Below, piece by piece: positions 43,151 to 54,567 of a stretch of 64,000 nt of DNA. Under the pieces are notes generated by a model. The model was not told where the DNA came from. It worked only from the letters and a program-made list of their open reading frames with translations, and ran no database searches. Positions within the stretch are counted from its first letter, which is position 1, and each line of letters opens with the position of its first letter. The translations under genes and the position numbers were made by a program. The DNA is from Eurosta solidaginis (Eukaryota > Arthropoda > Insecta > Diptera > Tephritidae): positions 155,888,426 through 155,952,425 of the forward strand of contig NC_090323.1 in assembly GCF_040869045.1 (NCBI RefSeq), given 5' to 3'.

Positions 43151-43296
43151 GTGCGCAACTAATACGTACTTATATAGATTCAGCCTAGTAGCAGGCACAG
43201 CGAATCGACGAGTATACATACATATAATGCCGCATTACAATTTAAGATCAAGCAACGAGGAGCCAGCAGAATTTTTATGATAGTCGCAGTATCGAA

Positions 43297-44175
43297 ATGG
43301 AGTCAAGCAACGTAAATGCACAATTGCAATTAATGCAAAACGAGTTACAACAACTAAACATCGCTTATGCACAGCAAGCAAATCGTCGCTCAAATGTACA
43401 AAGGGTTCATGTACCAAAATTCAATAAGGTAAACCCACACATATGGTTTACGCAGCTTGAGCGTTCCTTTCGGCTCAGCAATATTACATATGAGATTGAT
43501 ATGTTTGATTTAGTTACGATGAATTTAGATGAAGATATAATTCTTAGTATTGAGGATCTCGTTTCTGCACCGCCGGATAAAAATCGATATGTAACACTTA
43601 AATTGCGTTTACTTGATAAATACTCGGAATCGTCCGAATGCAAACTGAAACGTTTGCTGCAGGGTGGAGCAATATCAGGTATGAAACCAAGTGACATTCT
43701 GGCATACATGAAACGATTAGCACCAGATCCGGGGTGCGAGCCAGTAATACGTACATTTTTCATGAATCAAATGCCATTATCAATTCGACCGCTACTGTCT
43801 GTTTGGCAAGAAAATGATTTGACGCAATTACCCAAGATTGCTGATAAAATGCTGGAATCAGCTGATACGAACGCTGTTTGCGCAGTATCAGATTTGCAAC
43901 AAACAACTTCCGACTCTGTAGAAGCGCTTTCCCGTACAGTATCCGGGGGTAGTAGAGACAGGATGCAGGAGGTCCTTGAAAATATTAGGAAACTACAAGC
44001 TGATGTCAAAAAGCTCAAGGAAGGCACCAGAGTATCGCGTTCACGAATGCGATCTCCTAGAGGAAGTGGTAGTACTGAGCGTGTGCAAGGTGGAATATGC
44101 TATTTTCACAAAAAGTTTGGTGCAGATGCGCGTAAATGTCGTCCAGGTTGTAGCAATTGGAATCAGCCAAAATAG
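43297..44175 (+). CDS. CsRn1-type gag
   Basis: 292 codons, uninterrupted, from ATG at 43297. The capsid-like N-terminus has [20 protein letters not shown], and the middle has [23 protein letters not shown]. The C-terminus has an unusual Cys-His-Cys-Cys cluster ([18 protein letters not shown]) in place of the CCHC knuckle, a hallmark of the CsRn1 clade. It ends at TAG 44173-44175. The pol frame begins only at 44154, one base back, so gag and pol overlap by 22 bases and pol would be made by a -1 shift. The protein would form the particle holding element RNA. Confidence 0.88.
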   Translation: MESSNVNAQLQLMQNELQQLNIAYAQQANRRSNVQRVHVPKFNKVNPHIWFTQLERSFRLSNITYEIDMFDLVTMNLDEDIILSIEDLVSAPPDKNRYVTLKLRLLDKYSESSECKLKRLLQGGAISGMKPSDILAYMKRLAPDPGCEPVIRTFFMNQMPLSIRPLLSVWQENDLTQLPKIADKMLESADTNAVCAVSDLQQTTSDSVEALSRTVSGGSRDRMQEVLENIRKLQADVKKLKEGTRVSRSRMRSPRGSGSTERVQGGICYFHKKFGADARKCRPGCSNWNQPK

Positions 44176-46057
44176 AACGGCTGCCGTCTAACTTGCTGGT
44201 TGACGGCAGCCCAACGTATATCAGCAGCACATATAATTATTCCAAACTGGGCACTAACGAAGTCAGTGAGCCATGTTTGCACATTTTTGATAAACATAGT
44301 AAAATCCGATTTCTTATTGATTCCGGATCAGTTGTTTCCGTAGTTCCTCGTACAATGGTAAAGACAAAAACGAAAATAAATGCTTTGCAATTATACGCCG
44401 CAAATAAGACGACGATTGATACCTATGGGACTCATATCCTTAGAGTAGATTTTGGTCTTCGACGACCGTTCAACTGGCCCTTCATTGTTGCAGATGTCCA
44501 TACTTTTATAATTGGAGCAGACTTTTTAACCAAATTCAATTTGCTTATTGATTTGCAACAAAATAGGTTAATCGACGGCACCACAAATTTATCAGTTGAT
44601 GGCATTGTTCTAAATGCCACAGATTTTTCAGTTTCTAGCATTAGCGAATGTAATGATTTCAGGGGAGTATTAGCAAGGTTCGTTGACGTAACGAGATTGC
44701 CAGCAACATACCATACCAACAATAAACAACACAACGTTGTTCACCATATCGAGACAACAAGAAGTCCCATAGCTGATCGACCACGTAGATTGGCAGAGAA
44801 AAAACTGGCGGTGGCAAAAGAAGTAAACTTTTTGCTGGAGCATGGAATTTGCCGACCATCAAAAAGTCCTTGGGCTAGTCCCTTGCATATGGTGGCTAAG
44901 AAAAATGGTGGATGGCGAGCTTGTGGCGATTACCGCAAGCTTAATGCTGTTACAGTACCCGACAGATATCCAGTCGCACACATTCACGATTTTTCCGAGA
45001 GATTGTATGGAAAAACGGTGTTTTCCACCATTGATTTGGTGCGGGCATATTACCAGATACCGATGGCAGAAAAGGATGTACAAAACACTGCTGTATGTAC
45101 ACCATTCGGTCTCATCGAATTACTTTATATGCCATTTGGTTTGAAAAATGCCTCTCGAACTTTTCAACGATTTATGGATAGTATATTTAGAGGCATTGAT
45201 TTTGTCTACTGTTATATTGATGACATCCTTATTATGTCTGAATCGTACGACGAGCATGAAAAACACCTACACACGGTATTAGCAATACTTCAGAAGCATG
45301 GATTGGGTATCAATGCCAGTAAATGCCAGTTTGGTAAAACACAGGTACGTTTCTTAAGTTATATTATCGACAATGAGGGGATACGTCCTCCGCCGGATCG
45401 TGTTGATTCTATCATTAATTTTAAGCGCCCTCAAACAAGAGGCGAGCTCGGGAGATTTCTTGGTATAATTAATTATTATCGACGCTGCATTCCAAATGCA
45501 TCTAAAATTCAAGCCCTCTTAGCCAAGTTACACGGGGATTGAAAAAGAATGACAAGCGGGTAGTAAATTGGACCCCAGAGCTAATTGAGGCTTTCGAAAA
45601 CTGTAAGCGAAGTATAGCAAACGCGGTAATTTTATCGCATCCGGCGCCTGATGCCTACTTAGCCCTGATATGTGACGCATCCGACACTGCTATAGGCGCT
45701 GCCCTGGAGCAGCGAATTCGTAATGTATGGTGTCCTCTTGGATTTTATTCGCGTAAACTCACCGATACGGAAAAAAACTACAGTACTTACGATCGTGAAC
45801 TGCTAGCGATATATGACGCCATACGCTATTTCAGGCATATATTGGAGGCACGATTATTTGTTATTAAAACAGACCACAAGCCGTTGACGTACGCATTTTC
45901 TCAGAAGCCCGAAAAAGCCTCTCCGCACCAACTTCGACATTTAGATTTTATTTCGCAGTTCACAACCAATATTGTACACCTCGCTGGTTCAGAAAACGTT
46001 GTTGCCGACGCATTTTCACGTCTTAATGTCATTTCTATGCCGACGGAGATTAACTAG
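44154..46057 (+). pseudogene. CsRn1-type pol: protease, reverse transcriptase, RNase H
   Basis: It has no ATG of its own and is open from the TAG at 44151-44153. The protease has [14 protein letters not shown] (about 44310). RT has [14 protein letters not shown] (about 45030) and YCYIDDILI (about 45215). RNase H has ICDASDTAIGAAL (about 45670), TYDRELLA (about 45790), KTDHKPL (about 45870) and NVVADAFSR (about 46000). A one-base deletion near 45535 puts RNase H in another frame (45539-46057), and TAG at 46055-46057 ends it. Only these two faults separate this stretch from a continuous frame, so the copy is fairly young. All recognised RT and RNase H catalytic residues are present. Confidence 0.88.
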
Positions 46058-47125
46058 GAGAGAATTAAGGAGGCACAAAATGAAGATTCGGAGTTGAGCG
46101 AAATTTTGCAAGGGTTATCATCGCTCAAATTGCAACAAGTCGACCTTGGCAATAATGTTAACGCATATTGTGACCTATCTACGGGTTCCGTAAGGGTCTA
46201 TATTCCTCAAACTTTGGGATATTCTGTTTTCATTTCAGTGCACGGGTTATCTCATCTCTCGAAAATACGTGTGGCCATCGATGAGGAAAGATGTAACCTT
46301 TTGTTCTCGTAATTGCCTCCCATGTCAGCGGGCCAAAATTCATTGACATAATTCACAACTACCAACAAAATAGATATGCCAGACAACCGTTTTGATCATG
46401 TGCACTTGGACCTTGTAGTCATGCCATTGGTTAATGGCTATCGGTACTGCTTGACGATGATCGATCGTTTTTCACGATGCCCAGAAGCAGTACCATTGAA
46501 GGACATGTCTGCCGAAACAGTGGCAAATGTATTTTGGACATGTTGGGTGGCACGTTTTGGTTGCCCTAAAACGATAACTACTGACCAAGGGGCACAGTTC
46601 GAGTCCGATTTATTCAAATCATTAGCCAAAATGTTGGGTAGTAAGCACATCCACACAACTGCATACCATCCGCAGTCGAATGGTTTGATTGAACGCTGGC
46701 ACCGATCATTTAAAGCGGCCTTGATATGTTATTCTGGAGCAAATTGGACAGAGCTATTGCCAATGGTTTTGTTGGGATTGAGAACCTGTTATAAAGAAGA
46801 TATCGACGCATCGGCTTCGGATTTACTTTACGGGAGTCACATACGCGTACCAAACGAGTTCTACGACGATTTGGATAAACCAGTTAATACCAAAGATTTT
46901 GCTAAGAAATTTCGAGATTACATGAGAATGGTACGGCCAAATCCAACAGCCCATCATATCAAGAGGAGTTTGTTCACTCATAAGCATTTAACAGACTGTA
47001 CTCATGTTTTGTTAAGGACAGACGCAGTGCGCGAACCTCTTGAGCCACCTTATTCTGGGCCCTACGAGGTGGTGAAGCGTTCAACTGATCGTGTTTATGT
47101 TATCAAAATCGACGGAGCGCCTTAA
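46058..47125 (+). pseudogene. CsRn1-type integrase
   Basis: The zinc region is spread over frames: the His pair (VHGLSH, near 46240) and the Cys pair (CLPCQR, near 46315) need at least one shift, with stops at 46310-46312 and near 46345. The core at 46376-47125 is clean: Asp in HLDLVV, Asp in TTDQGAQFE and Glu in LIERWHR with exactly 35 residues between the last two. A C-terminal PPYSGPYEVV motif matches the GPY/F module. It ends at TAA 47123-47125, just before LTR-like sequence. Confidence 0.87.
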
Positions 47126-47144
47126 GCCTGCATTTTTTATCGAT

Positions 47145-47205
47145 GACTCGTATGCCTGGAATAATAAAAGGATTGTTCATTCTTGTTTGTAAATTCAAAG
47201 TATTA
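47145..47205 (+). repeat. Remnant of the 3' LTR of the plus-strand CsRn1-type element
   Basis: About 50 bp around GGAATAATAAAAGGATTG match the 3' end of the 5' LTR. The rest of the 3' LTR is missing, so the element ends are not intact. Confidence 0.6.
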
Positions 47206-47677
47206 CAAATGGCGAAATTGCAGGACGTAATCAATTCCATATCAAGTGGGGTTGATAAGTGATTTGTAGAGCATGATTTTCGTTTACCGAGAGAGGACTT
47301 CTTAGTCCAAAATAGTACTGCAGTTTATTGGCTGAATTCAAAGAACTCTTAATAAAAAGATTGAAGTTTTCGTAAAATTTTAAAATTTTTTCGAGAAAGT
47401 TTTGCATGTATGTGCTCATAGTTTCGAAAAAAATAAATTTATTTCACAAAATAAAAATGGCCACTACTATTTTTCAGTTCGCTGCTTTATGATCCAAATG
47501 ATGTAGTTCGTGTAAATGTTTTAGGCCCACAGAATTATTCATTCCCATTATGTTTACATTTTAAATTTACAAAGTATTAATTAATTTTCAAGGAATTTTT
47601 GGAATATTTTACGAAACAATAAGTAAGACCAACTTGTCCGCTTGAGCGAAAATACGCAACTCATCTTTATTCATAAA
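47206..47677. other. Unassigned interval
   Basis: AT-rich, without a supported gene or repeat. Confidence 0.3.
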
Positions 47678-50654
47678 CAAGTAAGGAAGATTAAGTTCGG
47701 GTGAAACCGAACATTACATACTCAGTTGAGAGCTATGGTGACAAAATAAGGGAAAATCACCTCGTAGTAAAATGAATCTAGGGTAACCCTGGAATGTGTT
47801 TGCATGACATGTGTATCAAATGGAAGGTATTAAAGAGTATTTTAAGAGGGAGTGGGCCATAGTTCTATAGGTGGACACCATTTAGGGATATCGCCATAAA
47901 GGTGGATCAGGGTTGACTCTAGAATTTGTTTGTACGATATGGGAATCAAATGAAAGGTGTTAATGAGTATTTTAAAAGGGAGTGATCCTTAGTTCCATAG
48001 GTGGACGCCGTTGCGAGATATCGCCATAAAGGTAGACCAGGGGTGACTCTAGAATGCGTTTGTACAAATAGGGTATCAGATGAAAGGTGTTAATGAGTAT
48101 TTCAAAATGGCGTGGGGTTTAGTTCTACAGGTGGACGCCTTTTCGAGATATCGCCATAAAGGTGGACCAGGGGTGACCCTAGAATTTGTTTGTACGATAT
48201 GGGTCTCAAATGAAAGGGGTTAATGAGCATTTTAAAAGGGAGTGGGCCTTAGTTCTATAGGTGAACGCCTTTTCGAGATATCGCCATAAAGGTGGACCAG
48301 GGTTGACTCTAGAATGTGTTTGTACGATATCGGTATCAAATTAAAGGTATTAATGAGTATTTTAAAAGGGAGTGGGCCTTAGTTCCATAGGTGGACGCCG
48401 GTTCGAGATATCGCCATAAAGGTGGACCAGGGGTGACTCTGGAATGTGTTTGTACGAAATGGGTATCAAATTAAAGTTATTAATGAGGGTTTTAAAAGGG
48501 AGTGGTGGTAGTTGTATAGGTGGTCCCCTTTTCGAGATATCGGCATAAAGGTGGACCAGGGGTGACTGTAGAATGCGTTTGTACAATATGGGTATCAAAC
48601 GAAAGGTGTTAATGAGTATTTCAAAATGGCGTGGGGTTTAGTTCTACGGGTGGACGCCTTTTCGAGATATCGTCATAAAGGTGGACCAGGGGTGACTCTA
48701 GAATGCGTTTGTGCGATATGGGTATCAAATTAAAGTTATTAATGAGGGTTTTAAAAGGGAGTGGTGGTAGTTGTATAGGTGGTCGCCTTTTCGAGATATC
48801 GGGATAAAGGTGGACCAGGGGTGACTCTAGAATGCGTTTGTACAATATGGGTATCAAACGAAAGGTGTTAATGAGTATTTCAAAATGGCGTGGGGTTTAG
48901 TTCTACAGGTGGACGCCTTTTCGAGATATCGCCATAAAGGTGGACCAGGGGTGACTCTAGAATGCGTTTGTACAATATGAGTATCAAACGAAAGGTATTA
49001 ATAAGTGTTTCAAAAGGGCGTGGGGCTTAGTTCTATAGGTGGACGCCTTTTCGGGATATCGCCATAAAGGTGGACCAGGAGTGACTCTAGAATGTGTTTG
49101 TACGATATCGGTATCAAATTAAAGGTATTAATGAGTATTTTAACAGGGAGTGGGCCTTAGTTCCATAGGTGGACGCCGGTTCGAGATATCGCCATAAAGG
49201 TGAACCAGGGGTGACTCTGGAATGTGTTTGTACGATATGGGTATCAAATTAAAGGTATCAATGAGGCTTTTAAAAGGGAGTGGTGGTAGTTGTATATGTG
49301 AAGGCGTTTTCCAGATATCGACCAAAATGTGGACCAGGGTGACCCAGAACATCATCTGTTGGATACCGCTAATTTATTTATATATATAATACCACGAACA
49401 GTATTCCTGCCAAGATTTCAAGGGTTTTTTATTTTGCCCTCATAACTTTTTCATTTCATTCTACTTAATATGGTAAGTGTCACACCCATTTTACAAAGTT
49501 TTTTCTGCAGTTATATTTTGCGTCAATAAACTAATCCAAATACCATGTTTCATCCCTTTTTTCGTATTTGGTATAGAATTATGGCATTTTTTTCGTTTTT
49601 CGTAAATTTCGATATCGAAAAAGTGGGCGCGGTCATATCCGATTTCGGCCATTTTTTATACCAATACAAAGTGAGTTCAGATAAGTACGTGAACTGAGTT
49701 CAGTAAAGATATATCGATTTTTGCTCAAGTTATCGTGTTAACGGCCGAGCGGAAGGACAGACGGTTGACAGTGTATAAAAACTGGGCGTGGTTTCAAGCG
49801 ATTTCGCCCTTTTTCACAGAAATAAGTTATCGTCCCAGAATCTAAGCCCGTACCAAATTTCACAAGGATTGGTAAATTTTTGTTCGAATTATGGCATTAA
49901 AAGTATCCTAAACAAATTAAATGAAAAAGGGCGGAGCCACGCCCATTTTGAAATTTTCTTTTATTTTTGCATTTTGTTGCACCATATCATTACTGGAGTT
50001 GAATGTTGACATAATTTACTTATATACTGTAAAAATATTAAATTTTTTGTTAAAATTTGACTTAAAAAAAAATTTTTTTAAAAGTGGGAGTGGTTGTTCT
50101 CCGATTTTGCTAATTTTTATTAAGCATACATATAGTAATAGGAGTAACGTTCCTGCCAAATTTCATCATGACATCTTCAACGACTGCCAAATTACAGCTT
50201 GCAAAATTTTAAATTACCTTCTTTTAAAAGTGGGCGGTGCCACGCCCATTGTCCAAAATTTTACTAATTTTCTATTCTGCGTCATAAGTTCAACTGACCT
50301 ACCAAGTTTCATCGCTTTATCCATCTTTGGTAATGAATTATCGCACTTTTTCGGTTTTTCGATATCGAAAAAGTGGGCGTGGTTATAGTCCGATATTGTT
50401 CATTTTAAATAGCGATCTGAGATGAGTGCTCAGGAACCTACATACCAAATTTCATCAAGATACCTCAAAATTTACTCAAGTTATCGTGTTAACGGATGGA
50501 CGGACGGACGGACATGGCTCAATCAAATTTTTTTTCGATCCTGATGATTTTGATATATGCAAGTCTATATCTATCTCGATTCCTTTATACCTGTACAACC
50601 AACCGTTATCCAATCAAAGTTAATATACTCTGCGAGCTCTGCTCGACTGAGTAT
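47678..50654 (-). mobile_element. DINE-like family A, copy 3
   Basis: Both ends present (CAAGTAAGGAAGA at left with the hairpin, CTCTGCTCGACTGAGTATA at right). The array at 47830-49325 has about 11-12 units. The AT-rich block has GTGGGCGTGG repeats, and (CGGA)n lies near 50498-50512. Length (2977 bp) and order match copy 1 closely. Confidence 0.82.
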
Positions 50655-50789
50655 AAAAACGGTAGATATACAGTAGAAAAGGTTCGAGACAATTCACGAT
50701 AGAAAAACAAGAAAACAGAGGTGCTTTTCAGCGTACTTATATTAACGTTTTTACAACACTCCTCTTCATTAATATATGTATATAATTTA

Positions 50790-51110
50790 AAAATTCTTTA
50801 AGTTATTTCAAGTCCAAGTAATTTTGTACATTTTTTATGATTTACATTACAAAGGTTTTTGGTAAATACATCCGCTACCATCCATATCTTTAGTGGAACA
50901 ATATTTCAATTCAATTATTTTATTCTTATAACATTCTCTTATATGATGGTATCTAACATCTATATGTTTGCTTCTATTATGGTAAATAGGATTTTTAACC
51001 AGATTCATTGCGCTTAGATTATCTCCATAAATATCAATAGTATCAAGTTTTAACTGTAAATTTATTTCATTAAAAAGTTTTTGTAAATATATAGCTTCTT
51101 TTGCCGCTGT
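50790..51110 (-). pseudogene. Ty1/copia pol, RNase H C-terminal remnant
   Basis: The minus strand from 51110 reads AAKEAIYLQKLFNEINLQLK, then IYGDNLSAMNLVKNPIYHNR, then SKHIDVRYHHIREC, then KYCSTKDM, and after a one-base shift VADVFTKNL. This is the conserved end of copia RNase H, including the SKHIDxRYHxIRE and ADxxTK motifs. The rest of the element is missing; a rearranged gypsy LTR abuts its right edge. It was too broken to appear as a long open frame. Confidence 0.85.
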
Positions 51111-51671
51111 CTAATAAAGACCATTTTTGCATTATTCAATATTGGAGTTATTTATTCAACAGTTTAGTGATTCGAACATTAGTAGAAGGTTGCAAATAAG
51201 AGGAATTTCCGTAAATTCGTTACAATATATAGTGACGAATATTAGCAACACTAAGGCATACTATCATCTCTAAGCCGATACTAAGCAGTCACTTGTATCT
51301 ACATAAACAAAGCAATCATTATGTCTACACATATGTACATATAAGAAGCGGAGAGATATGCAAAAACACATGCTTATATCTGAGATAACTCACAAAAGTA
51401 TGCAATCATTACTCACATAAACACGCGCATATTGCTATGCGAGAAGCTATAAACGTGCATCTGTAGTTTATGGCTGGTAATTTTATAGCTGGTAACTAAG
51501 TAGTAAATTCTAGAAGAAAAAACGCCTAAAAGTACGAGGAAACCGAAGAGTATAAAAGAGCGCAAGCTGAGCAATCATGGATTCAGTTTGATTTAAGCAA
51601 GCTATTCGTTGTGAAGTATCAGTGTTATTGGAAGTACTTTAATAAAGGCCATTTTGCATTATTGAATATTG
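51111..51671 (+). repeat. Rearranged gypsy-type LTR: R-U5 followed by U3-R
   Basis: 51111-51230 matches the last part of the LTR at 2025-3129 (from the poly(A) signal to TTCGTTACA). After about eight bases (ATATATAG) the sequence restarts as the LTR beginning (TGACGAATATTAG, about 51237) and runs to 51671, 25 bp past AATAAA (51641-51646). The TATA box is at 51551-51557 and TCAGTT at 51583. So the ends are both R-like and no internal region is present. Confidence 0.75.
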
Positions 51672-51675
51672 CTTT

Positions 51676-53106
51676 GCACACAGAGTATATTAACTTTGAT
51701 TGGATAACGGTTTGTTGTACAGGTATAAAGGAATCGAGATATATATAGACTTCCATATATCAAAATCATCAGTATCGAAAAAAATTTGATTGAGCCATGT
51801 CCGTCCGTCCGTCCGTCTTGCCGTTAACACGATAACTTGAGTAAATATTGAGATATCTTCACCAAATTTGGTACACGAGCTTATCTGGACCCAGAATAGA
51901 TTGGTATTGAAAATGAGCGAAATCGGATGATAAGCACGCCCACTTTTTGTATATATAACATTTTGGAAAACACAAAAAACCTGATTATTTAGTAAATAAT
52001 ACACCTAGAATGTTGAAATTTGACATGTGGACTGATATTGAGACTCTTGATAAAAATTTGAAAAATTTTTTTAAATGGGCGTGACACCGCCCACTTGTGA
52101 TAAAATCAATTTTACAAATATTATTAATCATAAATCAAAAATCGCTAAACCTATCGTAACAAAATTCGGCAGAGAGATTGCCTTTACTATAAGGAATGCT
52201 TTGAAGAAAAATTAACGAAATCGGTTAAGGACCACGCCCACTTGTATATAAAAGATTTTTAAAAGGGTCGTGGGCGAATAAAGTAAGCTATATCTTTGCA
52301 AAAAAGAGCTTTATATCAATGGTATTTCATTTCCCAAGTGGATTTATAACAATAAATAGGAAAAACATCAAATTTAAAAAACTGGGCGTGGCACCGCCCC
52401 TTTTATGACTAAGAAATTGTATATGTTTCGGGAGACATAACTCGAAAAAAAATTAGAGGGATCGTAATAAAATTGCGTACACAAATTTTCTCTATAGCAA
52501 GAAACATTTCTAGAAAAAATGGACGAGATCGGTTAAAGAGCACGACCACTTTTATATAAAAGATTTTTAAAAGGGTCGTAGACGAAAATAATAAGCTATG
52601 TCTTAGCTAAAAAGAGCTTTGTATCAATACAATTTTACCTTCTAAATTGAATTATAACATTAAATAAGAAAACACTAAAATTTTTTAAAATGGGTGTGGT
52701 ACCGCCCCTTTTATGACTAAGCAATTTTCTATGTTTCGGAAGCCATAACTCGAAGAAAAATTAACATATCGTAATGAAATTGTGTACACATATTTTCCTT
52801 ATAGCAGAAAATATTTCTAGTAAAAATGGACGGGATCGGTTAAAGACCACGGCAACTTAGATATAAAAAAAGTTTAAAAGTGTCGTAGACGAGAATAATA
52901 AGCTATACCTTAGCAAAAAATAGTTTTGAATCAGTGATATTTCACTTATCAAGTTTTATTGTAAGAGGAAATGTTTAGACAATTTTTTTAACGGCCGGTG
53001 CCACGTGTTATGTAGAAAAGTAATTTATCTGAAATGAAATGTACATTTGAAGCTCACGCTGGGTATATAATGTTCGTTTACACTCGAACTTAGACACCTA
53101 TACTTG
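51676..53106 (+). mobile_element. DINE-like variant element with ~300-bp repeats
   Basis: The left end has the family A 5' region (ACAGAGTATATTAACTTTG, GATTGGATAACGG, GCCATGTCCGTCCGTCC), but the body is different: about three ~300-bp units (52130-53000) marked by ACCGCCCCTTTTATGACTAAG and GATCGGTTAAAGA. The right end has the hairpin GTTCGTTTACACTCGAAC (near 53070-53087) and a TACTTG terminus (53106). It lies opposite to most family A copies. Confidence 0.7.
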
Positions 53107-53546
53107 TTTGTAGTAGTATGTGTGTTGAAGAAAAATATTGAAACAAATTTAAGCATGGAATTTGCGCATAAGATGTTTACTTCTTGAAGTACAAGCCATT
53201 GAGTAGGGTTACAAGTAAGACTATGCAAAGAATTTCTTGTAATCTCGATAATTATGCCCTTCTGTTATCGTTCAAATCACTGAACTGTCAAATAAATCAA
53301 CGCAAAGCACTACTATGGTAGTTGGTCTTCAGAATTTAATTGTATTCCTTTATGTCACTCGTGTTAAAATCAAACGGAATCACTATAACTTTGAACTGCA
53401 CCGCGTTTATACTTTCAGTTGTCTCGTTCGCCTATTTCTTCCAGGGTCTAGACCTTTTATGAACAGCAATATCGATTAGTTGTTTATTTACATCTCTCAT
53501 TCATCAATTTTATATTTGCTGTATACATGTATATCTGTAGTTTCTG
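53107..53546. other. Unassigned interval
   Basis: No recognised gene or repeat. Confidence 0.3.
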
Positions 53547-53934
53547 TAAGGTTGTTGTTGTTCTTGTTAAGGATACTCCCCGAAGGCTTTGGGGAGTGTT
53601 ATCGATGTCGATGTTCCTTTGCCGGATGCAGATCCGGTACCTTCGGATAACAAGCACCATTAAGGTACTAGCCCGATCATCTCAGGAACGATTTGGTATG
53701 ACCACATGAAACCTTCTAGGCCATACCACCCTCCCACCCCCTAGAACCATAAGGAACATGGGGTCGCCAAAGCCTCAGCTCTTAAAGAAAAAGAATTCGC
53801 CACGGGTAGGTGAGATTAACAATTGGGTTGAAGAAGGTATATATTGCGCTGGCAACCCCTTGAAAGAGTTGTACTACAAAACCCCTTGAATCAATTTGGT
53901 ATTCTAGTCGCCTTTTACGACAGGCATACCTGCC
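53547..53934 (-). mobile_element. SINE-like interspersed repeat with CAA tail
   Basis: The left end is GTTGTTGTT, that is a (CAA)n tail on the minus strand, as on the LINE at 30901-33880. The body has stem-like CTCCCCGAAGGCTTTGGGGAG (53578-53598) and a CCGGATGCAGATCCGG palindrome (53623-53638). From memory this ~390-bp repeat is very common in fruit-fly genomes. No protein is encoded. The shared tail suggests that the Jockey-like LINE moves it. Confidence 0.6.
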
Positions 53935-54422
53935 CGTATGACATATCTACTGCTGTTTGACACTGGCCGAAGTGGTAAACCAAAGGGGGACGAATGTTTG
54001 ACACTGAACGAAGTGTCAAAATTTCCGGAATTGCTGTCATCAGGCTCGGCGCAGAGATGCAAAAATTGGCGAAAAAAGAAGCGGAATTTCAGATATTGGT
54101 TGCATTTTTTGAACAAATTTAGTATGAAAGGCATAGTGCATTTAACGCGACCTATCGAACATTTTACACGAACGTAGACACAAAGTTTACCACCCCTTTA
54201 AAAGTTACCCACGAAAAACAATACGTGAGTATCTTACTTGTAAACCTTACAAGCGAAAATTGATTTGCTACTTGTTATGCTGAATGTCGGTCAGTGCGCT
54301 CACATGACATGTAGGTGAACGCCGAATAAATTTCCGACGCTTCAGGAAGCTCTTGAGGGCATCGCTGTTTTAAAGAAACAATTCCTAATCGTCGCCGAAG
54401 AAGTTATTTAAAAACAAATAAG
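53935..54422. other. Unassigned interval with a small hairpin
   Basis: TTTGACACTGAACGAAGTGTCAAA (near 53998-54020) is a short inverted repeat. No gene is supported; the 76-79 aa frames on each strand have no recognised features. Confidence 0.3.
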
Positions 54423-54567
54423 GACTGGACTGTCTTCGGCTGTGCGGGGCTGAACAATAATCGTATCCCATTCTTAATATCCAAATAATCGGCTGTATAA
54501 GATAAGAAATATATAGTAAACAGATGTACATATACCTAAGCGATTTTTAAGATAAAATTAAAATAAA
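54423..54567 (-). mobile_element. DINE-like family B, 3'-end fragment
   Basis: The reverse complement of 17355-17500 with small gaps: ACTGTCTTCGGCTGTGC, then GGGGCTGAACAATAAT, then CGATTTTTAAGATAAAAT. The subterminal repeat and one hairpin arm are deleted. It directly abuts family A copy 4. Confidence 0.7.

Noticed and set aside
53904..54177. Overlapping 76- and 79-aa frames on both strands
   Set aside because: No motifs on either strand; a short inverted repeat there explains part of the similarity between strands.
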